Shown piece after piece: positions 41,061-50,477 of a stretch of DNA of 64,000 nucleotides. The notes beneath the pieces were generated by a model. That model did not search any database, had not been told where the DNA came from, and worked only from the letters and a program-made list of their open reading frames with translations. The stretch is from the NCBI RefSeq assembly GCF_000756375.1, contig NZ_JNFD01000030.1, positions 62,001 to 126,000 on the forward strand, written 5' to 3'. Made by a program: the position numbers and the translations under genes. The stretch comes from Sphingopyxis sp. LC81. Lineage in GTDB: Bacteria > Pseudomonadota > Alphaproteobacteria > Sphingomonadales > Sphingomonadaceae. Numbering within the stretch: the stretch's first letter is position 1; every line of letters starts with the position of its first letter.

Positions 41061-41972
41061 TTGCGGCAGCTCGCCAGATTCGATCTCAACCTGCTGCGGA
41101 TATTCGACGCCATCTTCGTCAAGGGCGGCGTATCGGCGGCGGCGCGCCATCTGAACCTGTCGCAGCCGGCGATCAGCCACGCCCTGACACGCCTGCGAAC
41201 GCAGTTCGACGACCCGCTCTTCGTGCGGCAGGGCAACGGGCTGGTGCCGACCCCGGCGGCGCGCGCGATCGCCGGGCCGGTGCGCGAGGCATTGCGCGGA
41301 CTCGACGCCGCGCTCGACGCCGCCGCCTCATTCGACCCCGCCGAGGCGACGCGCGAATTCCGTATCGGGGTGCGCCTGTCGGGTGAGATGCCGCGCTTCT
41401 CCTCGCTCGTCGCGCGCGTCCGGCGCGAAGCCCCGCACGTCGCACTCGCGAGCGTGACCTTCCGCCGCCGCGACCTCGTTATGATGCTCGCGAGCGGCGA
41501 CCTCGACCTCGCGCTCGATGTCGCGCTGCCCGCCGACGACCGGCTCCAGCGCCATTATCTCGGGACCGAGCCCATCGTCGTCGTCGCGCGCAAGGGCCAT
41601 CCGCGCGTCGACGGCGCGATCGATCTCGACACCTATCTCGCGCTCGAACATATCATCGCGACGTCGCGGCCCTATGGCCCGGGGATCGAGGATATGGCGC
41701 TCGGCCGCATGGGCCTCGCGCGGCGCGTCGCGGTGCGCTGCCAGCATGCGATCACCGCGTGGCAGATCGTCGCCTCCTCCGACATGCTGTTTTCGCTACC
41801 GCGCTCGCACGCCGAAGTGCTCGCCGCGATGGGACCAATGCAGCTCGTCGACCTGCCGCTGCCGGTCGAACAAGGCGGAAGCTATCTTTACTGGCACCAG
41901 GCCGCGCAGGCCGATCCGGGGCTTGGCTGGCTGCGCACGATCATCGCTGACGAGCTCGCGCAGACCGCATAG
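41061..41972 (+). CDS. LysR-family transcriptional regulator
   Basis: Protein of about 303 residues. The N-terminal helix-turn-helix is 'NLLRIFDAIFVKGGVSAAARHLNLSQPAISHALTRLR' (read in pieces), followed by 'FDDPLFVRQGNGLVPTPAA', the standard LysR link. The rest is the two-lobed effector domain. TTG 41061 is chosen because AGGAGG lies 5 bases upstream; TTG 41043 is the alternative. A palindrome of LysR type lies just after its stop, before the acyl-CoA dehydrogenase gene, which is therefore its likely target. Confidence 0.88.
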   Translation: MRQLARFDLNLLRIFDAIFVKGGVSAAARHLNLSQPAISHALTRLRTQFDDPLFVRQGNGLVPTPAARAIAGPVREALRGLDAALDAAASFDPAEATREFRIGVRLSGEMPRFSSLVARVRREAPHVALASVTFRRRDLVMMLASGDLDLALDVALPADDRLQRHYLGTEPIVVVARKGHPRVDGAIDLDTYLALEHIIATSRPYGPGIEDMALGRMGLARRVAVRCQHAITAWQIVASSDMLFSLPRSHAEVLAAMGPMQLVDLPLPVEQGGSYLYWHQAAQADPGLGWLRTIIADELAQTA

Positions 41973-41982
41973 TCATTCGCCT

Positions 41983-42003
41983 TGCGAATAAACTATATTC
42001 GCA
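41983..42003. promoter_or_regulatory. Candidate LysR operator
   Basis: TGCGAATA-AACTA-TATTCGCA: perfect 8-bp arms, 5-base centre, with T-N11-A symmetry. It lies 65 bases upstream of the acyl-CoA dehydrogenase ATG. Confidence 0.6.
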
Positions 42004-42067
42004 CCTATCATTTTCCTTGATGACATGGCGCGGCTAGACTGCGGGCGAAACCCAGCGGAGGATTGCC

Positions 42068-43312
42068 ATGACCGAGATCGAACTCGAAGCCGAACTCAAC
42101 GACCTCAGAATGTCGAAGGAAGCACAGCCGCTGTTCGATGCGGTCAAGCGCCACATCGCCGAGAATGTCGATCCGATCACCGAGGAGTTCTTCCGGCTCG
42201 GCGAAGGCCGCGCCGACCGCTGGAGCTGGGCGCCGGGGCAGCTCGAACTGCTCGAAGGTGCGAAGGACAAGGCGAAGGCCGCGGGCCTGTGGAACTTCTT
42301 CCTCCCGCATGGTGACACCGGGACCCCGCTCAGCAACCTCGACTATGCCTATATCGCCGCCGAGCTCGGCAAGTCGCCGCTCGCGTCGGAATCGCTGAAC
42401 TGCTCGGCGCCCGACACGGGCAATATGGAAGTGCTCGAAATGGTCGGCACGCCCGAACAGAAGGAAATGTGGCTCAAACCGCTGCTGAACGGCGAAATCC
42501 GTTCGGCCTATGTGATGACCGAACCCAACGTCGCCTCGTCGGATGCCAGCAACCTCGAAACGCGTGCGCGTCTCGAAGGCGATGAGTGGGTGATCAACGG
42601 CGAGAAATATTTCATCAGCGGCGCCGGCGATCCGCGCTGCAAGATCCTGATCTGCATGGTGAACACCAACCCCGAGGCGGCGCGAAAGGCGCAGCATTCG
42701 CAGATCCTCGTGCCGATGGACACGCCCGGCGTGCAGGTGCTCGGCCCGATGCACGTCTTCGGCGCCGACCATGCGCCGCAGGGGCATATGCACATGCGCT
42801 TCGACAATGTCCGCGTGCCCAAGGACAATATTCTGCTCGGCGAGGGCCGCGGGTTCGAGATTTCGCAGATGCGCCTCGGGCCGGGGCGCATCCATCACTG
42901 CATGCGCACGATCGGCAAGGCCGAGCGCGCGCTCGACCTGATGGTGAAGCGCGGCAATTCGCGCACCGCTTTTGGCCGCCAGATCTCGCAGCTCGGCAAG
43001 AATCTGGAGGTGATCGCGCGTGCGCGGATCGAGATCGAGGCGATGCGCCTGATCGTGCTCAAGGCCGCGAAGGCGATGGACCTGCTCGGCAACCGCGAAG
43101 CGCGCGTCTGGGTCAGCATGGCGAAGGCGATGGTGCCCGAACGGACGTGCCAGATCATCGACCAGGCGATCCAGATCCACGGCGCGACCGGCATCTCGCA
43201 ATGGACCCCGCTCGCCGATCTTTACGCCGACGTGCGCCACCTGCGTTTCGCCGACGGTCCCGACGAGGTCCATTATATGGTGGTCGGCCGCGAGGAACTG
43301 GGGCGGCACTGA
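42068..43312 (+). CDS. Acyl-CoA dehydrogenase
   Basis: Protein of 414 residues. Family blocks: 'YVMTEPNVASSDASNLET' (FAD/substrate loop), 'WVINGEKYFISGAGDP', 'GFEISQMRLGPGRIHHCMR', and 'QIIDQAIQIHGATGISQWTPLA'. This pattern fits the ACAD10/11-like branch, which acts on long or modified acyl-CoAs. FAD-dependent, oxidises acyl-CoA at the alpha-beta bond. GGAGG precedes the ATG. It stands alone behind a LysR gene and converges with the exopolysaccharide operon. Confidence 0.92.
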   Translation: MTEIELEAELNDLRMSKEAQPLFDAVKRHIAENVDPITEEFFRLGEGRADRWSWAPGQLELLEGAKDKAKAAGLWNFFLPHGDTGTPLSNLDYAYIAAELGKSPLASESLNCSAPDTGNMEVLEMVGTPEQKEMWLKPLLNGEIRSAYVMTEPNVASSDASNLETRARLEGDEWVINGEKYFISGAGDPRCKILICMVNTNPEAARKAQHSQILVPMDTPGVQVLGPMHVFGADHAPQGHMHMRFDNVRVPKDNILLGEGRGFEISQMRLGPGRIHHCMRTIGKAERALDLMVKRGNSRTAFGRQISQLGKNLEVIARARIEIEAMRLIVLKAAKAMDLLGNREARVWVSMAKAMVPERTCQIIDQAIQIHGATGISQWTPLADLYADVRHLRFADGPDEVHYMVVGREELGRH

Positions 43313-43318
43313 GGGCGC

Positions 43319-44680
43319 TTACAGCGACGGCCGCACCTTCGCGCCCGGGATCAGGCGCCGCGAACGCTTCTGCGGACGCGGCGCCGCCCGCGCGGCATGG
43401 ATAGTGTAGCCGCAGAGCAGCCCATAGAGCGCCAGTCCCTCGACCTGCCAGAACGGCATCGTCGCCATATTGAGCAGGAAGAAGGCGAAATGCGCCGCGA
43501 GCAGCTTGAAGCGCTCGCCGTGCGCCGAAGCCGCCGCGGCGAACATGACCGTCCACAGCGCGATCATCGCCGCCACGCCGAACCAGCCGAGTTCGTAGAG
43601 CGTCGCGATCAGTGTGTTGTGCGGATAGACTTTGAACACGCCCTCCCAGCTCTCCGGCCCGAGGCCGAACAGATGCTGAAGCGGCGCCCCCTCGGCCCAG
43701 GCATAGATATAGCTGCTCCAGATCAGCGGCCGCCCGGACATCACCTGCCGTTCGAGCAGGTCGAAGTCGCGCGGCGGTTTGATCAGCCCGGCGGGGTCCG
43801 CGAGGAAGGCGGAAAGGTCCGCGAAACTCGCGCTGTACGACAAGGCGGCGACCGAGACGAGTAGCACGCCCGCGACCATGGCCGTCACCGCCATCGGCGC
43901 GCGCTGGTCGCGCCGCACGCTCAGCGTCAGCCCGCTTAGGAAGGCGGCGAGCGCGAGCGGCGCGAACGCGAGGATCGTCGTGCGATAACCCGCGAGCAGG
44001 ATGCCGATCAACGTCGCGAGCAGGAAGGCGATGCGCACCGCGCGCGGCGCCGATTTGGCGAAACAGCCGACCAGAAACCCCGTCATCATCGCGACCGAGA
44101 AGGCCGCTTCGTGATTATAGCCGCCGATCCAGACCAGCCCGTCGCCGTCCTCCGATCCCTTGGGCAGGTTGAGCGCCAGCGACAGCGCCTGAAACACGAG
44201 CAGCGGAAGGAACGAAACCATCGCCCAGCTCAGGAACCGCGCGTCGGGATCGCTGCGCAGCGCCTGGAACACCGCGAGCATGATGACGATCATATAGGCA
44301 TATTTGACCGCCACGTTGATCCCGCCGGCCGCATCGCCGTTGAGCGCGGCGCTGAACAGCGCGAGCCCGACCAGCGCGTAGACGGGCAGCAGCCATTTGA
44401 GCGCCAGATTGGCCGGCCGCACCACAAAGAGCAGCCCGAACGCGGTCACCCCGATCGAAAGCAGGGCATTGCCCGAAAGCCCGCCCGCGAGCGGCTGGAA
44501 CATATAGAGATGATAGGCGCCCGCCGTGTAGCGCATCCACAGCGCCACCACGACGAATGCGCCCGCGACGCTGCCCGCCCGCCGCGCCGCGATGACGAGC
44601 GAAACGAGTAGCACCGCCGTCACCGGCAGCAGGATGCCGAGCCCGAACGCCGGGCCGTAAGGTAGCGCCTGCGTGGTCAC
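43319..44680 (-). CDS. O-antigen ligase / Wzy-type polymerase family membrane protein
   Basis: Protein of 453 residues with about 12 membrane segments. A large periplasmic loop (about 285-355, containing 'SGRPLIWSSYIYAWAEGAPLQHLFGLGPESWEG', read in pieces) carries the Wzy_C-type 'GRPLIW..' and 'H.LIATLYELGWFG' signatures. It polymerises lipid-linked repeat units or ligates polysaccharide. It ends 6 bases from the acyl-CoA dehydrogenase and follows the GumC/BY-kinase gene by 12 bases, consistent with a Wzy polymerase. Confidence 0.85.
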   Translation of the reverse strand: MTTQALPYGPAFGLGILLPVTAVLLVSLVIAARRAGSVAGAFVVVALWMRYTAGAYHLYMFQPLAGGLSGNALLSIGVTAFGLLFVVRPANLALKWLLPVYALVGLALFSAALNGDAAGGINVAVKYAYMIVIMLAVFQALRSDPDARFLSWAMVSFLPLLVFQALSLALNLPKGSEDGDGLVWIGGYNHEAAFSVAMMTGFLVGCFAKSAPRAVRIAFLLATLIGILLAGYRTTILAFAPLALAAFLSGLTLSVRRDQRAPMAVTAMVAGVLLVSVAALSYSASFADLSAFLADPAGLIKPPRDFDLLERQVMSGRPLIWSSYIYAWAEGAPLQHLFGLGPESWEGVFKVYPHNTLIATLYELGWFGVAAMIALWTVMFAAAASAHGERFKLLAAHFAFFLLNMATMPFWQVEGLALYGLLCGYTIHAARAAPRPQKRSRRLIPGAKVRPSL

Positions 44681-44692
44681 GGCGCCGCAGGA

Positions 44693-46870
44693 TCAATCGG
44701 CATAATAGGGACGGTACGACTTCAGGAAGGTGCCGCCATCTTCATAGCCAGCCCGCTCCTGCTCGCGCACGTCGACCAGCGTAAGCACCGCGCCCAGCAT
44801 CTCGGCATGGACATCGTACAATCGCCGCAGCGCCACCGACGCCGCCTTGGCCGGTGTCTTGCGCCAGCGCACGAGGAACACCACCCCGTCGGCCATGCTC
44901 GCGATCACGCGCGCCTCGTCGACCGGCAGCACCGGCGGCGTGTCGAGGATCACGAGGTCGTACCGCCCACGCACTTCCTCGATCAGCTCGGCGAGCCGCG
45001 GACTCTCGGTCAACCCGACGCCCTTGGAATCGAGCCGCTGCGGCAGCAGAAAGGCGCCCGACATGCTGTCCTTGACGATCGCCTGTTCCAGCGTCGCCTG
45101 CCCCGCCAGCACTTCGTCCAGCCCCAGCTTCACGCCGTCGGCGAACTGCCGGCTGGACGCGCGCCGCCGTGCATCGGCGTCGATCAGCAGCACCTTGCCA
45201 CCCGCCGCCGCCACCGCGCGGGCCAGCCCCATCGCGGTCGTGGTCTTGCCCTCACCCGGAACCGCCGAGGTGATCGCGACGACACGGATCGGGCCCGCCG
45301 CCTCGGCAAACTGGATCGACGTACGGAGCGTGCGGAACGCCTCGGCATAGGTCGATTGGGGCCGCTTGAGCAGTAACTCCGCCGGGGGCGCCGGCGGACC
45401 CAGCTTGCGATAGCCGGGCAGCGTGTTGGCGTCGGGGATCGAAGCAAGCGTCGACAGCCCCAGCGTTTCCTCGATCGCATCGCTCGTTTCGATGCCGCGT
45501 TCGAGCAGCTGGAGCAGGACAACGAGCAGCACGCCGATGCCGAGCCCGCCGACCACGGCCATCGCCGCATAGATCAGCATGTTCGGCGAACTCGGCGCGC
45601 TGGGAACGCGCGCGCGGCTGACGATATAGGCATCGCTGCGCTCCAGCCCCGATTGCGCGACCGTCTGGCGATAGCGATCGAGGAACGCCTGATAGAGCGT
45701 CCGCGCCGATTCGGCGTTGCGCTCCAGCTCGTTCAGCCGCACCGACGCCGCATTGTCGCTCGCGAGCTTACCCTCGGACTGCGCCACCGACCCCGCGAGC
45801 GAACCCGCGCGCTGGTTGGCGATACTCGCCTGGATCGCGACGTTGGAGACGATGCGCTGCACCTCGGCCGCGATCTGCTGATCGGCGACGCGGAGCTGGC
45901 TCTGCGCGCGAACGAGATCGGGATGCCGCGGGCCATAGCGTTTTTCGAGCGCCCCGACCTCGCGCGCCACCTCGGCACGCTGCGCGCGCAACTGGCTGAC
46001 CACGGGGGAATCGAGCGAATCGCCGAGCTCCTCGCCGGTCCGCCCGCCGCTCAGCTGCGCGCGCGCGGCCGAAAGGCGCGCCTGCGCCGCGGCATTCTCG
46101 GCCTTGGCTTGGGCAAGCTGGGTCGACAGCCCCGACAGCTCCTGCTGCGTCACACTGCTCGCTTCGGAGACCGCGAAAAGATTGTGCGCGGCGCGATAGT
46201 CCGCGACTTCGCGCTCGGCGCCGACCACCTGCGCGCGAAGATCCTGAAGCCGTTGCTCCAGAAATCCGCGCGCCCGATGCGTCGCCTCGGTCTTCGATCC
46301 GACCTGCCCCGATACATAATCGTCGACCAGCGCATTGGCGATCTGCGCCGACTGCACCGGCGTGCCGCCTTCGAACGAGACGCTGATCGCATAGGAGAGC
46401 CCGTCGCGCTTCACCGTCAGCCCGCTCAGCAGCGTACCGATCGCGCGCTGGCGCCCGATCAGGTCGGGCTGCGCCGTCGGCCGGCCCTGTCCGGCGGCCT
46501 CGTTGAACGCCGGGTCGCGTTCGAGCTTCAGCCGATCGACCACCCGCCCGATGAGTTCGGGCGAGCGCAAGACCTGCACCTCGGTATCGACCGCCGCCGA
46601 ATCGGGATCGGTCGTCGGGATCACCGAATCGACCTTGATGACCTGCTCGGCCGTCCGTTCGAGCGCAACCTGCGCGGTGGCAAGGTAGCGCGGTTCGGCG
46701 GCGAGATAGGCGGCCGCGGCGATCACGATCGCCGCGGCCATCGCCGCACATAGGATCATCCATCGCCGGCGCAGCACCCCGCCGACCCGGCGCAGGTCGA
46801 TCAGTGCACCGCGATCGACCTCAGGGTCCGCTTCCCGGCCGCGCGGGATATGCCGTGTAACTGCGTCCAT
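44693..46870 (-). CDS. Polysaccharide co-polymerase fused to BY-kinase (GumC/Wzc-like)
   Basis: Protein of 725 residues. Membrane segments at about 38-58 and 432-455 enclose a Wzz-type periplasmic domain with long coiled coils (about 200-410) and a proline-rich pre-TM segment 'RVPSAPSSPN'. The cytoplasmic end is a BY-kinase: Walker A 'SAVPGEGKTT' (535-544), A' 'LLIDADARR' (561-569), Walker B 'LVILDTPPV' (639-647), and a C-terminal tyrosine cluster (SYRPYY). It sets chain length and controls export by cyclic autophosphorylation. It is first in the operon with the polymerase, 1 base after GalU. Confidence 0.93.
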   Translation of the reverse strand: MDAVTRHIPRGREADPEVDRGALIDLRRVGGVLRRRWMILCAAMAAAIVIAAAAYLAAEPRYLATAQVALERTAEQVIKVDSVIPTTDPDSAAVDTEVQVLRSPELIGRVVDRLKLERDPAFNEAAGQGRPTAQPDLIGRQRAIGTLLSGLTVKRDGLSYAISVSFEGGTPVQSAQIANALVDDYVSGQVGSKTEATHRARGFLEQRLQDLRAQVVGAEREVADYRAAHNLFAVSEASSVTQQELSGLSTQLAQAKAENAAAQARLSAARAQLSGGRTGEELGDSLDSPVVSQLRAQRAEVAREVGALEKRYGPRHPDLVRAQSQLRVADQQIAAEVQRIVSNVAIQASIANQRAGSLAGSVAQSEGKLASDNAASVRLNELERNAESARTLYQAFLDRYRQTVAQSGLERSDAYIVSRARVPSAPSSPNMLIYAAMAVVGGLGIGVLLVVLLQLLERGIETSDAIEETLGLSTLASIPDANTLPGYRKLGPPAPPAELLLKRPQSTYAEAFRTLRTSIQFAEAAGPIRVVAITSAVPGEGKTTTAMGLARAVAAAGGKVLLIDADARRRASSRQFADGVKLGLDEVLAGQATLEQAIVKDSMSGAFLLPQRLDSKGVGLTESPRLAELIEEVRGRYDLVILDTPPVLPVDEARVIASMADGVVFLVRWRKTPAKAASVALRRLYDVHAEMLGAVLTLVDVREQERAGYEDGGTFLKSYRPYYAD

Positions 46871-46871
46871 A

Positions 46872-47729
46872 CTATGCGGCAGCCAGGAAAGCGCGCACCG
46901 CGGGCGCGATGTCGGGACGGGCGAGCGCCAGCGCGAGCGTCGCGGTCACAAAGCCGCTCTTGTCGCCGCAATCATAGCGCTTGCCCTGGAAAGTGACCCC
47001 GTGGAACGGCTGCTGGCCGATCATCCGCGCCAGCGCATCGGTGAGCTGGATCTCGCCGCCCGCGCCTTCCTCTTGGCTGCCGAGGACGTTCATCACCTCG
47101 GGCTGGAGGATGTAGCGGCCGATGACGGCAAGCCGCGACGGCGCAACGTCCGGAGCCGGCTTCTCGACCAGTCCCCTGACTTCGGTAATCGCCCCCGTGC
47201 GCGAGCCGGGCGTGACGATGCCATATTTTTGCGTGTCCTCCGCCGCGACTTCCTCGGTGCAGATCAGATTGCCGCCGAGATCGGCATAGGCTTCGACCAT
47301 CTGCTTGAGGCAGCCGGGCTCGCCGACCATCAGATCGTCGGGCAGCAGCACCGCAAAGGGCTCGTCGCCAACGAGGCGGCGCGCGCACCACACGGCATGG
47401 CCCAGCCCGAGGGGCTCCTGCTGCCGCACGATGTTGATGTCGCCCGGCGGCGGCCGGGTGCCGTCGAGCGCGGAAAGCGACTTGCCGCGCCGGGCCATCG
47501 CTTCCTCAAGCTCGAAAGCATGATCGAAATGGTCCTCGATCAGGCTCTTGCCGCGGCTGGTGACGAAGATGAACTGCTCGATGCCCGCCTCGCGCGCCTC
47601 ATCGACCGCATATTGGATGAGCGGCCGGTCGACGACGGGCAGCATTTCCTTGGGCATCGACTTGGTCGCCGGAAGGAACCGGGTTCCAAGGCCGCCGATG
47701 GGGAACACGGCCTTGCGTATTTTTCGCAT
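46872..47729 (-). CDS. galU: UTP-glucose-1-phosphate uridylyltransferase
   Basis: Protein of 285 residues. The nucleotidyltransferase signature 'FPIGGLGTRFLPATKSMPKE' (8-27) with 'MLPVVDRPLIQYAVDEA', 'LPDDLM', and 'GEIQLTDALARM' is typical of GalU. It makes UDP-glucose from UTP and glucose 1-phosphate, feeding the Ugd/epimerase steps at 50.5-52.8 kb. ATG 47729 is chosen for the AAAAGGGTG upstream; the frame is open to 47777. Confidence 0.95.
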   Translation of the reverse strand: MRKIRKAVFPIGGLGTRFLPATKSMPKEMLPVVDRPLIQYAVDEAREAGIEQFIFVTSRGKSLIEDHFDHAFELEEAMARRGKSLSALDGTRPPPGDINIVRQQEPLGLGHAVWCARRLVGDEPFAVLLPDDLMVGEPGCLKQMVEAYADLGGNLICTEEVAAEDTQKYGIVTPGSRTGAITEVRGLVEKPAPDVAPSRLAVIGRYILQPEVMNVLGSQEEGAGGEIQLTDALARMIGQQPFHGVTFQGKRYDCGDKSGFVTATLALALARPDIAPAVRAFLAAA

Positions 47730-47887
47730 CTTTTCACCCTTTTCTGGTCGCTGGGTTCCCCCCCAATTAACCAGCATTCGGATCGGCAGACACGATCGCC
47801 GCGTGCTGCCAAGGAGCGACCTGCGCCTTTACGCTGCATTGCAGCAAGAGCCCGGCGTCGAAACGTGTCCAAAGTGCGCCAAGCCAT

Positions 47888-48826
47888 TCAGAGCTTGGGC
47901 GGTGTCCCGGCAAAGGACACTCCGCCCGGCACCGAGCCCCCGCCGCGCGAGCGGACCAGCGGCGTGCCCGGCGGCACCTGGATATCGTGCGAGCCGATGA
48001 TGATTTTCGCCGGTCCGTGATGCACGTCGAAGATCGGCCAGCCCCGGTCGCTCTTTACCGTCAGATGCTCGATATGGATGACCAGCGGTTCGCTTGCCCC
48101 TTTCGCCGCCATGATCGTGAAATGGTTGGTGTCGCCGATCCCGCCGATCTTGACGGGATTGATACTGCTGAGCCGCGTCGCGCGGATGCTCGACCAGAGG
48201 CGGAAATTGCGCGCGTTGCGGCCGCTGACGCAATCGTCGAGCAAAGTCTCGGTCGACTTCAGGTCGAACCCGCCGTCGCTATTGTCCCACGCGGCGCATT
48301 GGCGAAACAGAATCCGCGCATTGCCGCGTTCGGTCGAGAAACCGTCGCCGTTCCAATATTGCCTGGCTTTGCGCTGCCATTGAAAGCCGCGCATCGAGCA
48401 GCGCTCGACCCGGAAGTCGTGCGCGGTGCCGTCGAAGGCGATGCCGACCGGCAGGTCGGTCGCGCCCGTCGTCCGCATGCCGCTCGCGCTGACATCCTCG
48501 ATCACCCCGTCGTGGCTGTCATAACGGATGCGCGCGAAGCTGCGTTCGAGATTGCTCGCCTTCGCCCCGCGCACGCGGAGCCCGACGCTCCCCGCCCCCG
48601 CCAGTTCGGGTGCCGCCTTGTTCTCGATCACCCGGTAGCCGCCCTCCACCCGGACATTGGCGATCTGCACATTGCGAACCGGCTCGCGGATCACGAACAG
48701 GCCGTTGCCGACATCGCGGGCGCGCACGCCGCGATAGACGGCGCCCGACTCCACGAAATAGACCGGTTCGCCTCCTGCATTGATCTGAACCGCCTTCGCG
48801 GCGAAGCGAGAGGATGGATTGTCCAT
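47888..48826 (-). CDS. Predicted right-handed parallel beta-helix protein
   Basis: Protein of 312 residues with repeated short beta-strand turns ('VRNVQIANVRVEGGYRVIEN', 'GVIEDVSASGMR', 'FRVERCSMRGF', 'ARILFRQCAAWDN') typical of pectate-lyase-like beta-helices. No signal peptide is visible. In polysaccharide loci such proteins are lyases, epimerases or tailspike-like binders, but no catalytic set could be assigned. Asp-rich 'WNGDGFSTERG' and 'WDNSDGGFDLKST' segments could form an active-site or calcium site. It lies between GalU and the ALDH-like gene on the same strand. Confidence 0.6.
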   Translation of the reverse strand: MDNPSSRFAAKAVQINAGGEPVYFVESGAVYRGVRARDVGNGLFVIREPVRNVQIANVRVEGGYRVIENKAAPELAGAGSVGLRVRGAKASNLERSFARIRYDSHDGVIEDVSASGMRTTGATDLPVGIAFDGTAHDFRVERCSMRGFQWQRKARQYWNGDGFSTERGNARILFRQCAAWDNSDGGFDLKSTETLLDDCVSGRNARNFRLWSSIRATRLSSINPVKIGGIGDTNHFTIMAAKGASEPLVIHIEHLTVKSDRGWPIFDVHHGPAKIIIGSHDIQVPPGTPLVRSRGGGSVPGGVSFAGTPPKL

Positions 48827-48894
48827 GCGGCCGCGCTAATCGGCGCGCACCGATCAAGGCCAGCGCGATGCGGCGCGGCGTGGCGCGTCCGGGG

Positions 48895-50166
48895 TCAGTG
48901 CAGCGCGGGCGCCGCTCCACCCAGATCGTCGCCGCCGTCGCGCGCGGATGCCCGCGCGAAACCGGCCAAAGGCTGGCGACAAACGTGCCGCGTCCGGCTA
49001 AATCGCCGGAAACCGGCTTCGCCGTGATCGATGTTGAGCGTCATGCCCGCATCGGCCTTCGCCGCGGACGGAACGCGCCCGTCGATCGCGATCGCCGAAG
49101 ACAGCGTATGTTCCAGCACGTGCCGGCGTTCGGCGGCATCACGGCCGAAATAAGTGATGGCGAGCGGCGGCGGTCGCCGATGGATCGTGGCGATCGCATC
49201 CTCGATCCGCGCATAATTGCGCAGAGGCAGGATCAGCCCCCGAAACTCCTCCTGCATCACCAGCATGTCTTCGCTGGCGTGGCGAATGATGTGGAGCGGC
49301 ATTCCCGCCCCGCGCGGCTCCGCCGTCATCACCTCGCCTCCGCGCGCGCGCGCGTTATCCAATAGCCGCGCCAGCCGTTGCTGTTCGGCGCCCGGCAGCG
49401 CCGCTTCGTTCGCCCCGGGCTGCATCGCGGCGCGCCACAGCCAGGACGCAATCGCCTCTTCCTGCTCTTCGGGCACGAGAAGATAGTCGGGCGCGAGCGG
49501 TGCGCTTCCGCCCTTGAGGCGCTTGCGTGCGATCACATTGTCGGCCGCCTTGGCAAAATCGGCCGAGCGTCCGAGGATGACCGGCGACGGGCCCGAGCGC
49601 GCAATCATAACCCCATCGCCTTCCTGCGGTTCGCTTGTCACCAGCAGGTCGAACGGCTGCTGTGCAAAGTCGCCATCGGACGCGACCGCCAGTTCGAGCG
49701 GATCGAAAAAATCGGGCGCGAGTTCGCCGATCAGCCGGCCCAACTGCTCCGAGGCCGCGTCGAATTTCAACGTCACCCGGTTGCCTGCGGCGAGCGCCCC
49801 CGCGAGGATGCCCGCCGTCCGGAGCAGCGGCAGCGACGCCGGCGCCGCGATGCCGATCACCCCGACCGGCAGATATTCCACATAGTCGCCGGCCCCGCGC
49901 AGCCGCGCGAGCAGGCTGCGCCCGCCTTTGGGGCGCATCCAGCGGCCCACTCCGTCGATCGCTGTCCGCAGCGCCGCCAGCGCCGGCGCCACTTCGATAA
50001 GCCTGGCGGAGTCCGAATCCTGATTCGGCTGGTCGGCGGCGAGCGCGTCGCACAGCGCGTCGGCGTTTTTTTCGATCATCAGCACCGCACGCCGCAGCCG
50101 GTCGCGGCGAAGGGCCAACGACACCGGCAAGTCGGCGAAAAATGCCCCACGTTGCGCTTCCAGCAT
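48895..50166 (-). CDS. Aldehyde-dehydrogenase-like protein lacking catalytic residues
   Basis: Protein of 423 residues with recognisable ALDH framework ('PVGVIGIAAPASLPLLRTAG', 'PSPVILGRSADF', 'LAPDYLLVPEE', 'FRGLILPLRNYARIEDAI'), closest to the coniferyl-aldehyde branch. At the catalytic site, where family members read G-Q-x-C-V-A-P-D-Y, this one has G-S-A-P-L-A-P-D-Y (Pro223 for Cys). The L-E-L-G-G block with the general base Glu is also missing, and the oxyanion Asn is a Ser. It is probably not an active dehydrogenase. First gene of the minus-strand operon. Confidence 0.75.
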   Translation of the reverse strand: MLEAQRGAFFADLPVSLALRRDRLRRAVLMIEKNADALCDALAADQPNQDSDSARLIEVAPALAALRTAIDGVGRWMRPKGGRSLLARLRGAGDYVEYLPVGVIGIAAPASLPLLRTAGILAGALAAGNRVTLKFDAASEQLGRLIGELAPDFFDPLELAVASDGDFAQQPFDLLVTSEPQEGDGVMIARSGPSPVILGRSADFAKAADNVIARKRLKGGSAPLAPDYLLVPEEQEEAIASWLWRAAMQPGANEAALPGAEQQRLARLLDNARARGGEVMTAEPRGAGMPLHIIRHASEDMLVMQEEFRGLILPLRNYARIEDAIATIHRRPPPLAITYFGRDAAERRHVLEHTLSSAIAIDGRVPSAAKADAGMTLNIDHGEAGFRRFSRTRHVCRQPLAGFARASARDGGDDLGGAAPALH

Positions 50167-50477
50167 CTCACCCTTCCCGCATTTTATCCCGTCCAGCTTC
50201 TACTCCGACGCTGACCCGTGGCAAGTTCAAGTCGAAGCGTTTCGTCGCATTGCAGCCAATTCGGCTGGCCGTCGTTTAGGCAAAGCCTCGAATTATCCGC
50301 TTCTAAACTATCGCATTTTTTCTCCCTGTCCCGTTCTGGGTCGGGATTTTGGGAACGATCATTTCGCCTTTCAATTGCCTCCGCTCAAAGCTGGCAAGTT
50401 GACCGTTAACCGTTGCGACGCGATTGTTCGCACGTGCAGCAAAAAGCCGACTTCATATAAAAAGGGAGCAACGCGTA
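50167..50477. other. Divergent promoter region of the exopolysaccharide locus
   Basis: About 310 bases without a gene, noticeably more AT-rich than the flanks. A TTGACC at 50398-50403 followed 17 bases later by GATTGT is a weak plus-strand promoter candidate for ugd. An imperfect inverted repeat (CGTTC...GAACG) lies near 50333-50357. AAGGGAGC at 50462-50469 is the ugd ribosome site. Confidence 0.4.

Noticed and set aside
50398-50426. TTGACC-N17-GATTGT as a firm ugd promoter
   Set aside because: The -10 match is poor; mentioned only as a weak candidate.
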